Below the pieces are notes generated by a model. That model searched no databases and had not been told where the DNA came from. It worked only from the letters and a program-made list of their open reading frames with translations. Positions 10,575 through 21,445 of a stretch of 64,000 nt of DNA are shown here, piece after piece. Position 1 is the first letter of the stretch. Every line of letters begins with the position of its first letter. This stretch comes from Macrosoma leucophasiata (taxonomy: Eukaryota; Arthropoda; Insecta; Lepidoptera; Hedylidae): positions 3,626,001 to 3,690,000 of the forward strand of contig JAWQUS010000009.1 in assembly GCA_036365455.1 (NCBI GenBank). Direction: 5' to 3'. A program made the position numbers and the translations under genes.

Positions 10575-10696
10575 TGTTGTTGCAGTTAAGGTTCAAGTTT
10601 GCTTGTGAGTTTAGAAGAAAATGAAATACGTGTTGTACGTTCGATTGTTTATTAGACACTAAAAACTCATGCTACGAATAATATATGCTCTGCACA
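10575..10696 (-). repeat. 5' LTR of the BEL element
   Basis: 122 bp, apparently identical to the 3' LTR at 4,793-4,914. Followed on the outside by GGGGC, the target duplication. The LTR is short for this class, but both ends and the duplication agree. Confidence 0.92.
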
Positions 10697-10828
10697 GGGG
10701 CAGAAAGGGTCGACGTGTAAAATTATTAAAATGACTATTGACTAATAGACGAATGAATAAACTAAAGCTATGTAAAATGTAAATCAACTTTTAATTATGA
10801 ATTTAAATGAAGTAATTAGGAAACGCAA

Positions 10829-10889
10829 GGTATATTTCCACTGGCGTTACAGATAGGCACGGTATATTTCCACTGGCGTTACAGATAGG
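10829..10889. repeat. Two-copy 32-bp tandem duplication
   Basis: The block GGTATATTTCCACTGGCGTT plus ACAGATAGG repeats with a 32-base period starting at 10,829 and 10,861. The first copy is followed by CAC and the second by AC. No coding context. Confidence 0.85.
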
Positions 10890-11129
10890 ACGGTTACCAA
10901 ATGGTACATTTTCAGGCTCGAAGAAAAATCATGAGTGCCTTAAAAAATCCAGTGAATTTGTAGATATTTGTGATTTGTAATTCAATTAATATTATGTATT
11001 TTGTGCACTGAGATCGGCATTTCTCGATAATATAAAAGAAGATTATTTTTGTTGGTTATTGTAAATTTCAATAAAAATATTTTAATAACTATGATACCCA
11101 AACTATTTACTAGCACTATGTAGGAAATA

Positions 11130-11905
11130 TTCAACAACCTTAATACACCATGGCTGAACAAAGGGGTAAATATCGGAGGCAAAAACCTTACAAATCTTCG
11201 CTTTGCTGACGACATAGTTTTGTTTTCTAATAGCGCTGCGGAACTCAAAGAACTCCTTCAAGATTTATGCACAGCAAGCTCCGAGGTCGGGCTAGAAATG
11301 AACCAGTCCAAAACCAAATTGATGACCAACAGCATGAAACGTAAGGTCGAGGTAGACGGACAGGAAATACACTATGTCGATGAGTATGTGTATCTGGGCC
11401 AGTTAGTTTTCTTCGAAAACAGGCAAGATAAAGAAGTTGACCGGAGAGTTAACCGCTATCCCTAAAGCGGAAACTCGTCGACATGTGTATTTTGCCAGTC
11501 CTAACCTACGGTGCTCAAACCTAGTCTTTAACTGATGCTCAGAAAACCAAACTTAAAATTTGCCAACGAGCGAAGGAACGCAGCATCCTGGGTGTGAAGC
11601 GAGTGGAGAAAATACGTAAGACTATAATTCGCGAAAAAACGGGTATCGTGGATGTAAGCCTTAAAGCAGCGAAGTTGAAGTGGGAGTGGGCGGGTCATGT
11701 TTGCAGAATGTCGTGGGAAAAAATGGGCAATAATAGCAACATATTGGATCCCAGATACTCGGCGCTACCGAGGTAGACCTCGAAAACACTGGCGAGACGA
11801 TATCGATTGCTTTGAACCCAATTGGCTTGAAGTTGCAAAAGACCGCGATAGGTGGAAGAAAATAGGGGAGGCTTTTGCCCAGTAGTGGGACAAATAAAGC
11901 TATTA
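11130..11905 (+). pseudogene. RTE-like LINE RT fragment, frameshifted
   Basis: Conceptual pieces in different frames match the 3' half of an RTE-type LINE ORF2. The FADDIVLFS active-site segment precedes 11,230. A palm/thumb stretch to about 11,460 includes YVDEYVYLGQ. The C-terminal part at 11,594-11,885 has GRPRKHWRDDI and ends AKDRDRWKKIGEAFAQ with a stop at about 11,884. At least two frame breaks and a deletion lie between pieces, so the copy is dead. Similar architecture on the minus strand is at 29,457-30,890. Confidence 0.8.
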
Positions 11906-12401
11906 TAAAAAAATTATATCAGGTTTCATAATATTTCTAAAATCTGATCGTAATTCTGAGAAGAGTCGGTAAATCCTAAAATCTTTGGATAATCCGAGGA
12001 TCAGGTAATCCAAATCGCCGTGGGCCATCACGCAGCACCGCCTTCGTCTAACGTTTCCCAATCGATACACATATCTATACAACGGATAATGTTATTATTA
12101 AACTTTCTGAGAGCATTACAAAATGTCGGCGCAATAGTTAGCAGGTTTTGCGACACGATTGCGCTCGCACTGCCTTAACATTGACATGGATTGCTTCCCA
12201 TTATTGCGTGTTCTGGCTTACTGGATACTGCCGTGGACAGATGGTTTGCTCTCGTGAAATCCACTTCTCCACTAACTAGATGCATACATGGATGAGTTGA
12301 ATGTGTACAAATTAAAATGAAACTGTTTAATTTTATTTATTATTAAGTGTCGAACATTTTAATTGTCATGTAGAATGAGCGAATGACTAAACAGATATAT
12401 T

Positions 12402-13671
12402 GGTTGGGGAAAAAGTTTCTTCGCATTTTTTAAGATAATTCAAAATATTTTTTAATATACTTTATTTAAATTGAACTACAGTATGTATGTACCATTTTGT
12501 TCGATAACCTTTTGCCATCTTGTAGGTAGGGACATGATCCCATTGCTATAAAAATTTTGGGACTTCTCATCAAAATACCGCGACAAGTGGATTTGGCAGT
12601 CCTCTCGTGATGTTAACCTAACATTGCATAAACAATTCTGAAGAGACCGAAACAGGTGGAATTCTGAAGGTGCAAGGTCAGGACTATACGGCGGATGCAT
12701 TAACACCTCCCAGCCAAACTCTCTTAATTTTTGCTGAGTGGCTATAGATGTGCGAGGTCTAGCGTTATCATGATGAAACACCACACCCCTTCTGTTGATC
12801 AATTCCGGCCGCTTTCTCTCAACTTCTTGCTTTAATCTCATCAGTTGTTCGCAGTAGAGTTCAGAATCGATAGTCCTGCCTGGTGGTAATAGCTCATAAT
12901 GAATAATGCCCTTCCAATCCCACCACACACACAACATCACCTTATTGCGAGTTAACCCGGGTTTCGCTACAGTCTGTGAAGCCTGACCGGCCTTTGACCA
13001 CGACCTTTTTCGCACGTTCTTGTCGTACGTGATCCAATTTTCATCACCAGTTATCAGCTTCTTCAAAAATGATTCGGTTTCATTACGTCGTAATAAAGAA
13101 TCACAAATGAGTACACGGTTCATTAGGTTTCTTTCAGTGAGCTCGTGAGGTACCCAAATATCGAGCTTTTTTTTGTACCCAGCTTTTTTCAAATGCGCCA
13201 AAACTGTTTTGTGATCAATTCTCAGTTCTTCAGCTACGTCGTAACTACTGATATGTCGATCTTGCTCCACTTTTTCAAGAATGGCATCCATTTTATCCTT
13301 AATAGAGCGAGGTGCATCTTTGACATCAAAATTTCCGGATTGAAAACGCTTAAACCAAATGTGTGCTACTCTCACAAACACTGCACTAGGTCCATAAACA
13401 TCGCAAATTTTTTTTGCGGCTTGCGTTGCATTTTTACCTTTTTTGTAGTACAATTTTAAAATGTATCGAATTTCTTCATTAGATTCACTCATCTTGACAG
13501 TACGAAAAACAAATGAAAATCACACATTTGCCTAATTTGAATTTGGAATTATGTTCTTTAAAATTTTAACTTTCAATGATACCAAAACCAGCCAGATACA
13601 AATACTACAGCCAAAGAGATTTTATTACAAGTTCATACATACTATAATGCGAAAAGACTTTTTCCCCAACC
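12402..13671 (-). mobile_element. Mariner transposon, copy 1
   Basis: A 1.27-kb element. Both ends carry GGTTGGGGAAAAAGT-type inverted repeats leading into a CGCATT block, next to TA on the right; the left flanking TA appears mutated. It encodes one transposase ORF. It is inserted in the 3' tail of a LINE: flanks 12,370-12,399 and 13,674-13,720 join to give the sequence around 45,608-45,660. A second copy is at 38,726-40,003. Confidence 0.92.
12476..13492 (-). CDS. Mariner transposase, 338 aa, open but catalytically altered
   Basis: DDE/D transposase of the D,D34D mariner group, which acts in the nucleus on the element's inverted repeats. Two N-terminal helix-turn-helix regions occupy about residues 1-110. 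Catalytic motifs are TGDEN (Asp about 149) and HHDNARP (Asp about 242). The third position, 35 residues later (about 277), reads APSEF where the family and copy 2 have APSDF, so the third Asp is Glu. A 9-base in-frame deletion relative to copy 2 removes the Gly-Arg-Pro between the HTH domains, a region that contacts DNA in Mos1. The frame is otherwise full length. I expect it to be inactive despite the clean ORF. Confidence 0.92.
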   Translation of the reverse strand: MSESNEEIRYILKLYYKKGKNATQAAKKICDVYGPSAVFVRVAHIWFKRFQSGNFDVKDAPRSIKDKMDAILEKVEQDRHISSYDVAEELRIDHKTVLAHLKKAGYKKKLDIWVPHELTERNLMNRVLICDSLLRRNETESFLKKLITGDENWITYDKNVRKRSWSKAGQASQTVAKPGLTRNKVMLCVWWDWKGIIHYELLPPGRTIDSELYCEQLMRLKQEVERKRPELINRRGVVFHHDNARPRTSIATQQKLREFGWEVLMHPPYSPDLAPSEFHLFRSLQNCLCNVRLTSREDCQIHLSRYFDEKSQNFYSNGIMSLPTRWQKVIEQNGTYIL

Positions 13672-13673
13672 TA

Positions 13674-13905
13674 TTACAATGCGAATGTGAGGGCCCAGGC
13701 AGACCAAGACTGACCTACCATGACCAAATAGGTCGAGTATTGTCTGAGGGTGAGGTCAAAGGTAATTAAGAATCGGCGTGCATGTATGAAGAGAATGATG
13801 AAGGTAGAAGAAGCACTGCAGGTATGTCGGGACCGGGATATCTGGAGCTTTACACTCTCTGCCTACCCCGTAAGGGACCTGGCGTGAAGATACATACATA
13901 CATAC
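13674..13905 (+). mobile_element. LINE 3' tail (same family as 44,560-45,865), interrupted by the mariner
   Basis: Matches the last about 230 bases of the LINE at 44,560-45,865, through CTCTGCCTACCCCGTAAGGG and GGCGTGAAGATACATACATA. The few bases of LINE before the mariner are at 12,370-12,399. Small frame changes show it is a dead fragment. Confidence 0.8.
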
Positions 13906-14456
13906 ATTGTTTAGTGTTAGCAGGCTACTACTGCTTCGCTCGGGTTCTTGGGTTTTTGGGTTTCCGGGGCGACGTATAAATGTTATTAGGATTTTTCAAT
14001 ATTTAGGAAGTTTTGCAATGTTACCTACAGAGTATGATAATGTGCTTTTATTTTTCAGTATTACATAGAACAAAAGTCGATGTTGATTGAGTCTTAAGGT
14101 ATGTATGCATATGCATGCGCTTTATTAGATTATCAGCGCTGTTGTGATGTACAGATGGGTGCCGCTTTTTTACATAATTTTACTTAGGTTGACTCTCTTT
14201 TCTGTATCTTTTTCTCTTTTTCTGGGATTCTGTATTCAAAAGATTAAAAATTTCTATTTTCTAATGCATTGCTACCGCGACGGCGACGGTGTCGCGTAAC
14301 TCGAAATGTAATCTCGTAGATAATAAGAAAAAAAGACTCATAGATAATATATTATTTATGAAGACCAGTAGTGCTGCGGCAGCACTACAGCGACAGCAGA
14401 GCTGCGTGCTGCCGTGTTCTGAATCGTACCTTTAGGATCATATCACAGACCGTGCT
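13906..14456. other. Intergenic, no gene seen
   Basis: Low-complexity AT-rich sequence. A 10-bp perfect palindrome (GTAGTGCTGC, G, GCAGCACTAC) lies near 14,368-14,390. No coding signal. Confidence 0.5.
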
Positions 14457-14587
14457 TTAAGGTCAGATTCACGACTTTACTTTGAACAAAGTATGCTTAG
14501 AACTGTCAGTACAGTATGAGTTTTGACTTTTCGAAGCGTACTTTGCTGGAAGTAAAGTCGTAGTGCGGTCTGTGAATCTCGCCCTAA
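14457..14587. mobile_element. Short inverted-repeat MITE (about 130 bp)
   Basis: The ends are imperfect inverted repeats: an ACGACTTTACTTT...CAAAGTA...GCTT block at the left mirrors AAGC...TACTTTG...AAGTAAAGTCGT at the right, with outer GATTCAC/GTGAATC. TAA-type sequence lies at each border. No coding capacity. Confidence 0.65.
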
Positions 14588-14984
14588 GACTCCGCTATCC
14601 GTCTAAACTTCTAAACCTACAATGAATCTCTATACAGAGTACACAGTCGGAAAGCGCCATTGTGTAATAAAATTGCGCATACATCGATAAGTATAATCAT
14701 TTACTAAATAGTCATTAAATATTTGATGTTTAGCAATAGAGGCATTGGGATTGCACACAGACGGACGGCCGCGCCGTAGTGGCAAGTCAGGCAAGCGCCA
14801 CATTGCGCATGCAAACACTGAGAGGAAACCACACCAGTGTTGTTTTCAAAACGAGCTATTAAAGAGAAAGCATTTCCTACTGATCTAACTATACAGAAAT
14901 CGTTTACCTTCCAATGGTTATGGAATATAAATTCATGCTTGAATTCATGTTATGGAGTATACAGGTATACCTATACATATATAT

Positions 14985-15237
14985 TATATGTATAAAAATC
15001 AATTGCTGTTCATTAGTCTCGCTAAAACTCGAGAACGGCATTACCGAATTGGCTAATTTTGGTTTTGAATGATTTTTGGAAGTCCAGGGAAGGTTTAAAA
15101 TGTAAAAAAATGACGAAATTTTGAAGGGAAATAGTAAAAACCACAGTTTTATTTTCCCATACAAAAAGTCCGTATCTATCAAACCTTTGACACATTATTT
15201 CATTCTGAGGCAATACGAAGTTTGCCGGGTCAGCTAG
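14985..15237 (+). mobile_element. Non-autonomous Helitron-like element ('GACCCGG' family)
   Basis: Sense copy ending TTTGCCGGGTCAGCTAG followed by T. The 5' start is degraded. The internal sequence matches the copies at 3,521 and 53,266. Confidence 0.55.
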
Positions 15238-15352
15238 TCTACGAATAAATATTTGTATAGAATTAGCTGTAAATAGTGCCACCGCCGCAAGTAACGGTAC
15301 CTAGGTGTTGTTACTTGTCAAAAATTATTTATAATTCGTTGACAGTTTTTAT

Positions 15353-15600
15353 TTATGTTATGGAAGTGGCCTACGAGCATGCATTTCATATTGATGTTAA
15401 GTGATGACTGCAGCCTATAGACACCCACACAAAGACCGAGATCAAAATGCAGATGCGTTACCATTCCTGAGTCCTAAGTTGTTATGCCTCTGTGCCGGAA
15501 ATTACAGGGCCGTACATTACCACCTGACCGGAACACGATAATGCTGAACACTACCATTTAGCGGCAAGTATATTAGGTAATGCGGGAAAGTTGCTAAGGG
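15353..15600 (-). repeat. Family A retroposon
   Basis: Minus-strand copy running from the ATGTTATGGAAGTGG tail to the ATATTAGGTAATGCGG block near the 5' part. The first about 50 bases of the family are missing. Confidence 0.75.
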
Positions 15601-16257
15601 CGTTGTCTGTCAAGTTATATTTTAGGATCCAATGTTTTTTTTTGTTGTGCTGTTTTATTTTCCTATGATGACGTAACTGTCAATGTCAAGCTCATAGTGA
15701 CGAGCCACGGTGCCACTTATTTTATCGCACTTTGTATGACAGTTACTCTTCGTAGGGTACATTACCAATATTCTCCATCCATATAAAAACGCGTTAGGTG
15801 AAAGATGGATGTTTGCATGTAGAAATGTATGAATGAATGCATTTACCTCCGTCTATCTTGCCTAATAAATAATTTGATAACCTATCATAATCCACCACTG
15901 AAAACTTCAAACCTAAAATTGTAACTCATTTTCTGGACTCGGATGTATCTAAACTTCACAAATAGGTACAATACTACTTCCGCCTGTAGATACGATTTCG
16001 ATCATGTGAACTTTTCTCTTTTTAGTCAGGATACAAAATAACCTATGTCCTAATCCAGGTCATGGTCTATCTGCACACGATATTTCGTGCAGTTTCTGCG
16101 TGACTGATTAACAAACATTGCAACAAACATACGAACTTTCACATTTAATATAAAAGTAATGCATTTTTAGTATAATCCTAACTCTCTTTCTCTTTTATAA
16201 TACTTTATTTGACTGAAATTATTATTATTTTATATTTTATTGTACATATTATTTATT
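15601..16257. other. Intergenic, no gene seen
   Basis: AT-rich sequence without a supported reading frame. The right border is a TTATTATTA-type run at about 16,220-16,230. Confidence 0.4.
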
Positions 16258-16928
16258 TCTCATCAGCACGGGGTCCAATTTGAACCCCAGACCTTTGGGT
16301 TGCGCGGGGACATGGAGGATCCAACACGTGGAGGCCTTTTCGAGAATGTCGATCTACTTTGTAATGGGTTGTATTCGGCGGGATCTCTCTCTGACTGCAT
16401 CAATAGTTAATACAGACTAGACAGACCCCGTAGAATATATGGGACTATTGTAATGATGTGATTCGCCAATGTTTGGGCTATGTGAACTGGGGGGACTAGA
16501 TGGCTGGGCCTATGGAGTAAGATCCGGCACCTGCTTATATTCAACATCTCACATTATTGAATTCTACTTTAGGCAGGTGGTGACTCGCCTCTCCTTGGTG
16601 GGCCCCCCAAATAGCCAACCCGATGGTCGACGGCAACATCGGCGAGAGAGGCTGGGGGTGTCGAGAGGTGTGGCACCGGTTTCACCATCACGAACGAGTA
16701 ATCTCAAGCTCGGAGCGGGCTTCCCCTTTAGAAACTTCCACCCCCGAGTGTATAGCTCTAAATGCCATCCATACCTCTAGCGCCCCACTCTGACCAATGA
16801 AGGCAAGCCAGAGGTGAGAGACCTGATGCTCCGTCCGGCCGTACCCTGTGTGGCGGACGAGGCGGAGCCCAGTTCTCTCGGAGGAACTCGAGATGATGGT
16901 AGGTGGTGCGGTCCCTCTCCCCGCTCCC
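16258..16928. mobile_element. TTA-flanked non-autonomous element, copy 1
   Basis: About 670 bp, homologous over its length to 28,605-29,370. It starts CATCAGCACGGGGTCC and ends after GAACTCGAGATGATGG with a pyrimidine run. TTA/ATT repeats lie nearby on the left and directly on the right. This setting matches the TAA-repeat insertion of the R4/Dong-like LINE, so it may be a related non-autonomous or partial element. Short open frames on either strand are not conserved as a continuous ORF. Confidence 0.65.
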
Positions 16929-16936
16929 TTATTATA

Positions 16937-16978
16937 CCTATATATTATTATGTTTAATAAAACATAATAATATATAGG
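16937..16978. repeat. 19-bp perfect hairpin
   Basis: 16,937-16,955 and 16,960-16,978 are exact reverse complements with a four-base loop. It lies immediately after the TTA border of the preceding element. Confidence 0.85.
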
Positions 16979-17139
16979 TATATAATAATATATTATTTGT
17001 TTACGTGCTTTAATAAAGGTCACTGTCTATGTGGATCCTCATCCCCAAGGTGGGAGTAATGCTAAGATCCTACGGTTAATCGAGAGCTAGCCTAAAAAAT
17101 ATAGGCACATAGATAAGTTTTAACTCTAACAGATATGGA

Positions 17140-17195
17140 GGTAGGTCAAAGAAGTCAAACGTATTCCGACGTCCGCCGCCAAAATGGTAAGTGTA
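17140..17195 (+). CDS. Candidate first exon: 5'UTR ending ATG then a splice donor
   Basis: GC-richer sequence leads into CCGCCGCCAAAATG, followed directly by GTAAGTGTAG. A good initiation context abutting a consensus donor would give an exon whose only codon is ATG, an arrangement common in ribosomal protein and other housekeeping genes. No following exon was identified and the left end is arbitrary. It could be chance or a pseudo-exon. Confidence 0.3.
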
Positions 17196-17774
17196 GCATG
17201 CGTCATTATTATTTAGAATTCAGTATTTTGTTTTTCATTTTGTAATCGGTATTTTTTGTAAAGTATTTTTTTTTTGCCTAAAAATGCATGGAAATTAAAT
17301 GTTAAAATGTGATAAATTGGGAATTAAAAATTCTGCTGTATCCTAACATTCAAATTCATCTCAAATAAGTTTAACTATCAATTTATGCAGTTAGGTACGT
17401 AATTATTAAGCAAACTGCCATGATAATGTGTTACAAAAAGGGGGAGGTATTATGATATTTATGATGTTGTTAAAGCATATTATTATTTCTTACGTTCTTG
17501 TCTAGGTTATGCAGTACCTACCTAAGCGAAATACAGTTTTCGAAATAATTGTATCGTTAGCAATTTGGTAGAAAAGTATCTAATGATCTCGAAAAACTAT
17601 TAGATAGTAAATACATTCGCACATAGATAGTTATCCATTCATAGCTTTTACTAAAATTCCTTGATAAACCTTTTTTGATACCCGTTACATATTACCTATG
17701 CGAGGATTTAACTAGAAACTACACATTTTGAACAAAACCTTAAGGTTAAATAGATTACAAAATAAATTACTTAC

Positions 17775-17861
17775 TCGAAAAACAACACATTCTTTGTTTT
17801 CCCTGAACTCTGCACCGATACATTGAACCACATTGTCACACCACTTACGGTCACACGCACT
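17775..17861 (-). CDS. Candidate first coding exon of an unidentified minus-strand gene
   Basis: On the minus strand a TATATTTTAAA box (starting 17,894) lies 33 bases before an initiator-like TTAGTG (A at 17,861). A 27-base leader and ATG (17,831-17,833) follow. The frame reads MWFNVSVQSSGKTKNVLFF plus two bases, then donor GTAAGT at 17,774. The pieces are consistent and the peptide looks like a real N-terminus, but I recognise no family and found no downstream exon. Confidence 0.35.
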
Positions 17862-18214
17862 AAGCGATGATATCGTTCGCTAATTTAAAATATACAACTA
17901 TTACGTTGTACACCCAAACATACGTGCGGCGTTCTAGAGGTAGACTTTCACTAATGCAGCGATTGCAGCCGCTTCGATGCAATTGCATAATTATCGGAAA
18001 CGTTTCGAAAATGCATGCGTCCTGCCGTGAATCCTTCCACCACTTCCGTTAGTATGACCTTAGCCTAATCTAATGTTCAAACAAATGTAGTTCTTATACG
18101 ATTTATGTTAAAGAATATTAAAACTTTCGGTTTCGTTTGCCCCATGTGATAGTTATTCTGGTTTGTTATGAATGAAAGCATCAACTTTAATGATGTGAAT
18201 TAGTTTCAAAGAAG

Positions 18215-18300
18215 AGGTGGATGAAATATTTTTCCTCTTGCGGGATTAGAACCTCTGACCTCTGGAAAACTAGCCCTGCCGCTTTACTACTAAGTTCCAA
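18215..18300 (-). repeat. tRNA-derived SINE relic
   Basis: On the minus strand an A-box-like TTAGTAGTAAAGCGG is followed at the right distance by GAGGTTCTAATCCCGC, a B box. No tRNA cloverleaf is evident and there is no recognised tail, so this is a SINE head rather than a tRNA gene. Confidence 0.45.
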
Positions 18301-19861
18301 ATTCAATAGTAGATTATTAACTTTTTTCTATTTTTTATTATAACCGTCTCATCGATACAACAAACTTTGTAGTTTATACAATATCACTAAGGTATCGCCG
18401 TACCCTTACTTAAAGTCATATTATCATATTAATTATTATGTATGTATGTATTTGTCGCAATAACACATGCGAGTGAATTAAAAGATTTTTAAAAGGAATG
18501 ATTTTGTTTTTATTAGGTATCTGTGTACTTATTAAAGTAATAATATTTTTATCATATACGAAGGAAAAGAAACTATTAATAAAAAGGTTTCAAAATATAT
18601 CCAATATTTTGAATAACTCACTGTTAGAGAAAAAAGTAAAAAAGTGTAGAGTTTTTGCAATTTTTATTTGTCATTGGATATTTTGGCCCAAAAAAGCGAC
18701 GGAAAGTAAAAAATCCTAACACATTCTTGGCTAATGTCGATTTTGCGGTGTTTTATTTCAGTGCATAATAAGTTTGATACCTACCTACGTTATAAAACTG
18801 CAATAGCATCTACCAGAGTCTAGAACGATCAGCATATTCACCGTGTATTACCTAATTGCCAATTCATGGACACCTCCGCCACGTATTAAGTAGATATTTA
18901 AATAAAAAATACGCAAAACTATTACCGTATGCGCCATTAATCATTAAACTAATAAATACATGAATAATGCATCCACCGGACACGGACGGAGGCCAGCAGA
19001 CCATTTAGCCGCAGATATCGGTAAAGCGATTTAACCTACGCCCTCGACCCTACATTCTCATAAAACGGCACCAACTTAGGCTAATCACCAACCACCATCT
19101 GTCAAATCTTTGGCATATAAACACTTCTAAGGTGGTACGAAGTTCGCCGGAGCATCTAGTTGAAGACACATAAACATTCAGCCTCTTTAACCAACCCCAC
19201 TATCGATGACGACAAAAATTCTTAGATAATGGATTCGTTTTGAACTGACGGCATTATTGACTGTAACTATTCCAGGTTAGTCAAATTGCCATTCAAAGAA
19301 CGCACGAGTACGAATAGGCATTGGAATGTTTAATTGGAAATTTTATGTCGAATTTTAAATAAAATGTCTTCAGCAATTATTACTAAAGCAGGGAACACGT
19401 AGTTTTTCTCTTTTCTTTAGATACGTTTCTCATTTTTAGCCTAATTTCCCATATAAATAATACTAGCACTGGCGATAAATACCTATTTGATAATTTTAGT
19501 GAACTTACCTACTTATTGTGTTAAAAGTTAAGGCCTATATGGTATACATATACGCTCCTTGCTTATCGGCAATGCTAGACTGGCTTCTTTTCAATGTCAC
19601 TATAATAAAAGTTAATGGGGACTGCTACATTGCTTGTGAAACAAAACGCTCATATTCAAACAAACGAGCAATTACGAGTATAGGCTTTCTAGAGCGCGTG
19701 CGCAGTTTGGATATTGCCGTATTGTCCGTGAACCGCTCAAATAGTACTTGATTTGTATACCATTTAAATATTTACGCAAATAAATAAATTGCTGAGTGCG
19801 TAAAAAATTAAAGTAACCAGTCATTGATCACTACATAAGAGAGATTTCAGAATTATTATTC
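18301..19861. other. Intergenic, no supported gene
   Basis: AT-rich. A 26-base piece at about 19,135-19,161 ends CATCTAG and resembles the 3' end of the Helitron-like family. Open frames at 18,498-18,719 and 19,518-19,751 match nothing I recognise and have no splice or promoter context. Confidence 0.4.
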
Positions 19862-19948
19862 TACGTAACTTCACGCCTGTAATCCCCGGAGGGGTAGACA
19901 GAGGTAAATGCATGCATTCAAGCATACATGCAAACACCCACGGTTCAC
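19862..19948 (-). repeat. SINE C 3' tail
   Basis: Minus-strand copy of the last about 85 bases of SINE C, from GTAACTTCACGCCTGTAATC to GGTTCACCGGTTACGTT. The tRNA head is absent (5' truncation). Confidence 0.75.
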
Positions 19949-20530
19949 CGGTTACGTTTATTATTCTAGATAAATATAATTATTAAGTAAAAATAGTTAC
20001 TTTATAGAAAAACAGTGACAACACATATTATTATGATTGTGTTACTTGCGTGCTAGTTCGTGATTGCGACTTCAATCATACTGTCATCATACATTGTGTT
20101 CATGTTTTAAAAAAATAAATTTTAAGCCATTCACAAAATATCTTATGAATACCAGTGAAATATTTTCATTCACAAAAACGATAGGCAACAGTTCTTAAAA
20201 AAATCGTAACGTTCGATTTGTGAAACTTAAATTAATAAACTCTGTGAACAACGCAATGAAGACGTTTTTTCGTCGTATAGGCTACGCATTACGCATTGGG
20301 CACGGTAACGCATCACCCATAAAAATAATTCAGTCAGACAGTTCGTGGTCAAGTGCAAGGTAACGCTTGCACGATTACGTAGTTGATTTCCAATTAAGTT
20401 TTTATTATAACAACAAGCATCCACTTTTAAATGATTACTTACCAAGAACTCTTATACGTTTACAAAAATACTGGCGTTGTAGTTTTGTCTTACTCACGTT
20501 GTTGGGATCGCGTTTTTTAAGTATTTGTTT

Positions 20531-20790
20531 GATATTTTTTTTTATGTCAAAGGATTGATAGACAAGTAGACGGGCCACCTGATGGAAAGTAGTCACAGTC
20601 GACTATGAACATTTGCAACACCAGGGGAGTCGCCAACGCGCTGCCAGCCCTAAAGGACTCTTTTGACGCCATTTTTGAAGAACCTCATATTGTAGCACCG
20701 AGGGAACACCTCAGAGGGAAGTTCATTCCACAATTTACACGTTCTGGACAAAAACGAACGTGAGAACCGCACCGTTGAACATTGATATTG
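20531..20790 (-). pseudogene. Jockey-type LINE ORF2 C-terminus, fragment
   Basis: Shares about 200 bases with the 3' part of the element at 21,446-22,140, which encodes the C-terminal FLPRTCKLWNELP-type segment of lepidopteran Jockey/CR1-group LINEs. It ends at a poly(T) run near 20,536 (3' end of the element in minus orientation). Several stops and no start make it a dead 3' piece. Confidence 0.7.
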
Positions 20791-21445
20791 TCTGCTCGCC
20801 GCCGGAAACAAAATAAAAAAATCGAATAATTAAGAAGTCGGCCATTAGATCTTTTGTTGGTGTAGGTAATGGGTGGCCCGACTGTTATTGTTCACTTTTA
20901 AATGTTGCGCTTTTAGTGTTGAAGACTGTATTATTTTAATTTGTGTCCACGTCTATCATACACTGTTGAATATTTTCTATTGACAAATTGTAGTATTATC
21001 ACCTAACTCTTTGCAGTTAGGGAGTGATGTGGCTACAAACGCGAGACAAAACAGAACAGTGACAATTTTCAGTTACAAATACGTAAATAACTTTATACTA
21101 CATCACTCCACCCGGAACAAGTTCACTGCTAACTAAGCCTTCCCCAAAGACGCTCATAACGGTTACAATCGCCACGCTTGGCCTGCAGATTGGCGATTGC
21201 AGTGGCAGTAGTTTCATCGCAGGACGGTTTATAACTTACTAACCCTAAAAAAAAACACATATAGCCTATAAGTCTATATGCAGCGTTTCCCTCGATTTGC
21301 CTAGGATGCCATCATCAACCCCAAGTTGGTTATAATGGAACCATAGTAGTTGGTACTCAACGCAACCATAGGTAGACCGAGTCCAAAGAGAGATTTTCTC
21401 TGTGTTGCCACACCATACTTCTGGACAAGCGGTGTTGCCAGCGTA

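Larger units (their letters stand above)
4793..10696 (-). mobile_element. Complete BEL/Pao LTR retrotransposon
   Basis: A 5.9-kb element read on the minus strand. The 122-bp LTRs at 4,793-4,914 and 10,575-10,696 look identical base for base. They start TG and end CA in the sense direction, and are flanked by the 5-bp duplication GGGGC (4,788-4,792 and 10,697-10,701). Between them lies one intact 1,729-codon gag-pol frame. A primer-binding-like TGG site begins two bases inside the 5' LTR. Identical LTRs plus an open ORF indicate a recent, potentially competent insertion. Confidence 0.95.

Noticed and set aside
20440..20540. Minus-strand frame ending at a donor GTAAGTAAT (KKRDPNNVSKTK)
   Set aside because: The frame runs out of a LINE tail with no start or acceptor. 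Probably chance.
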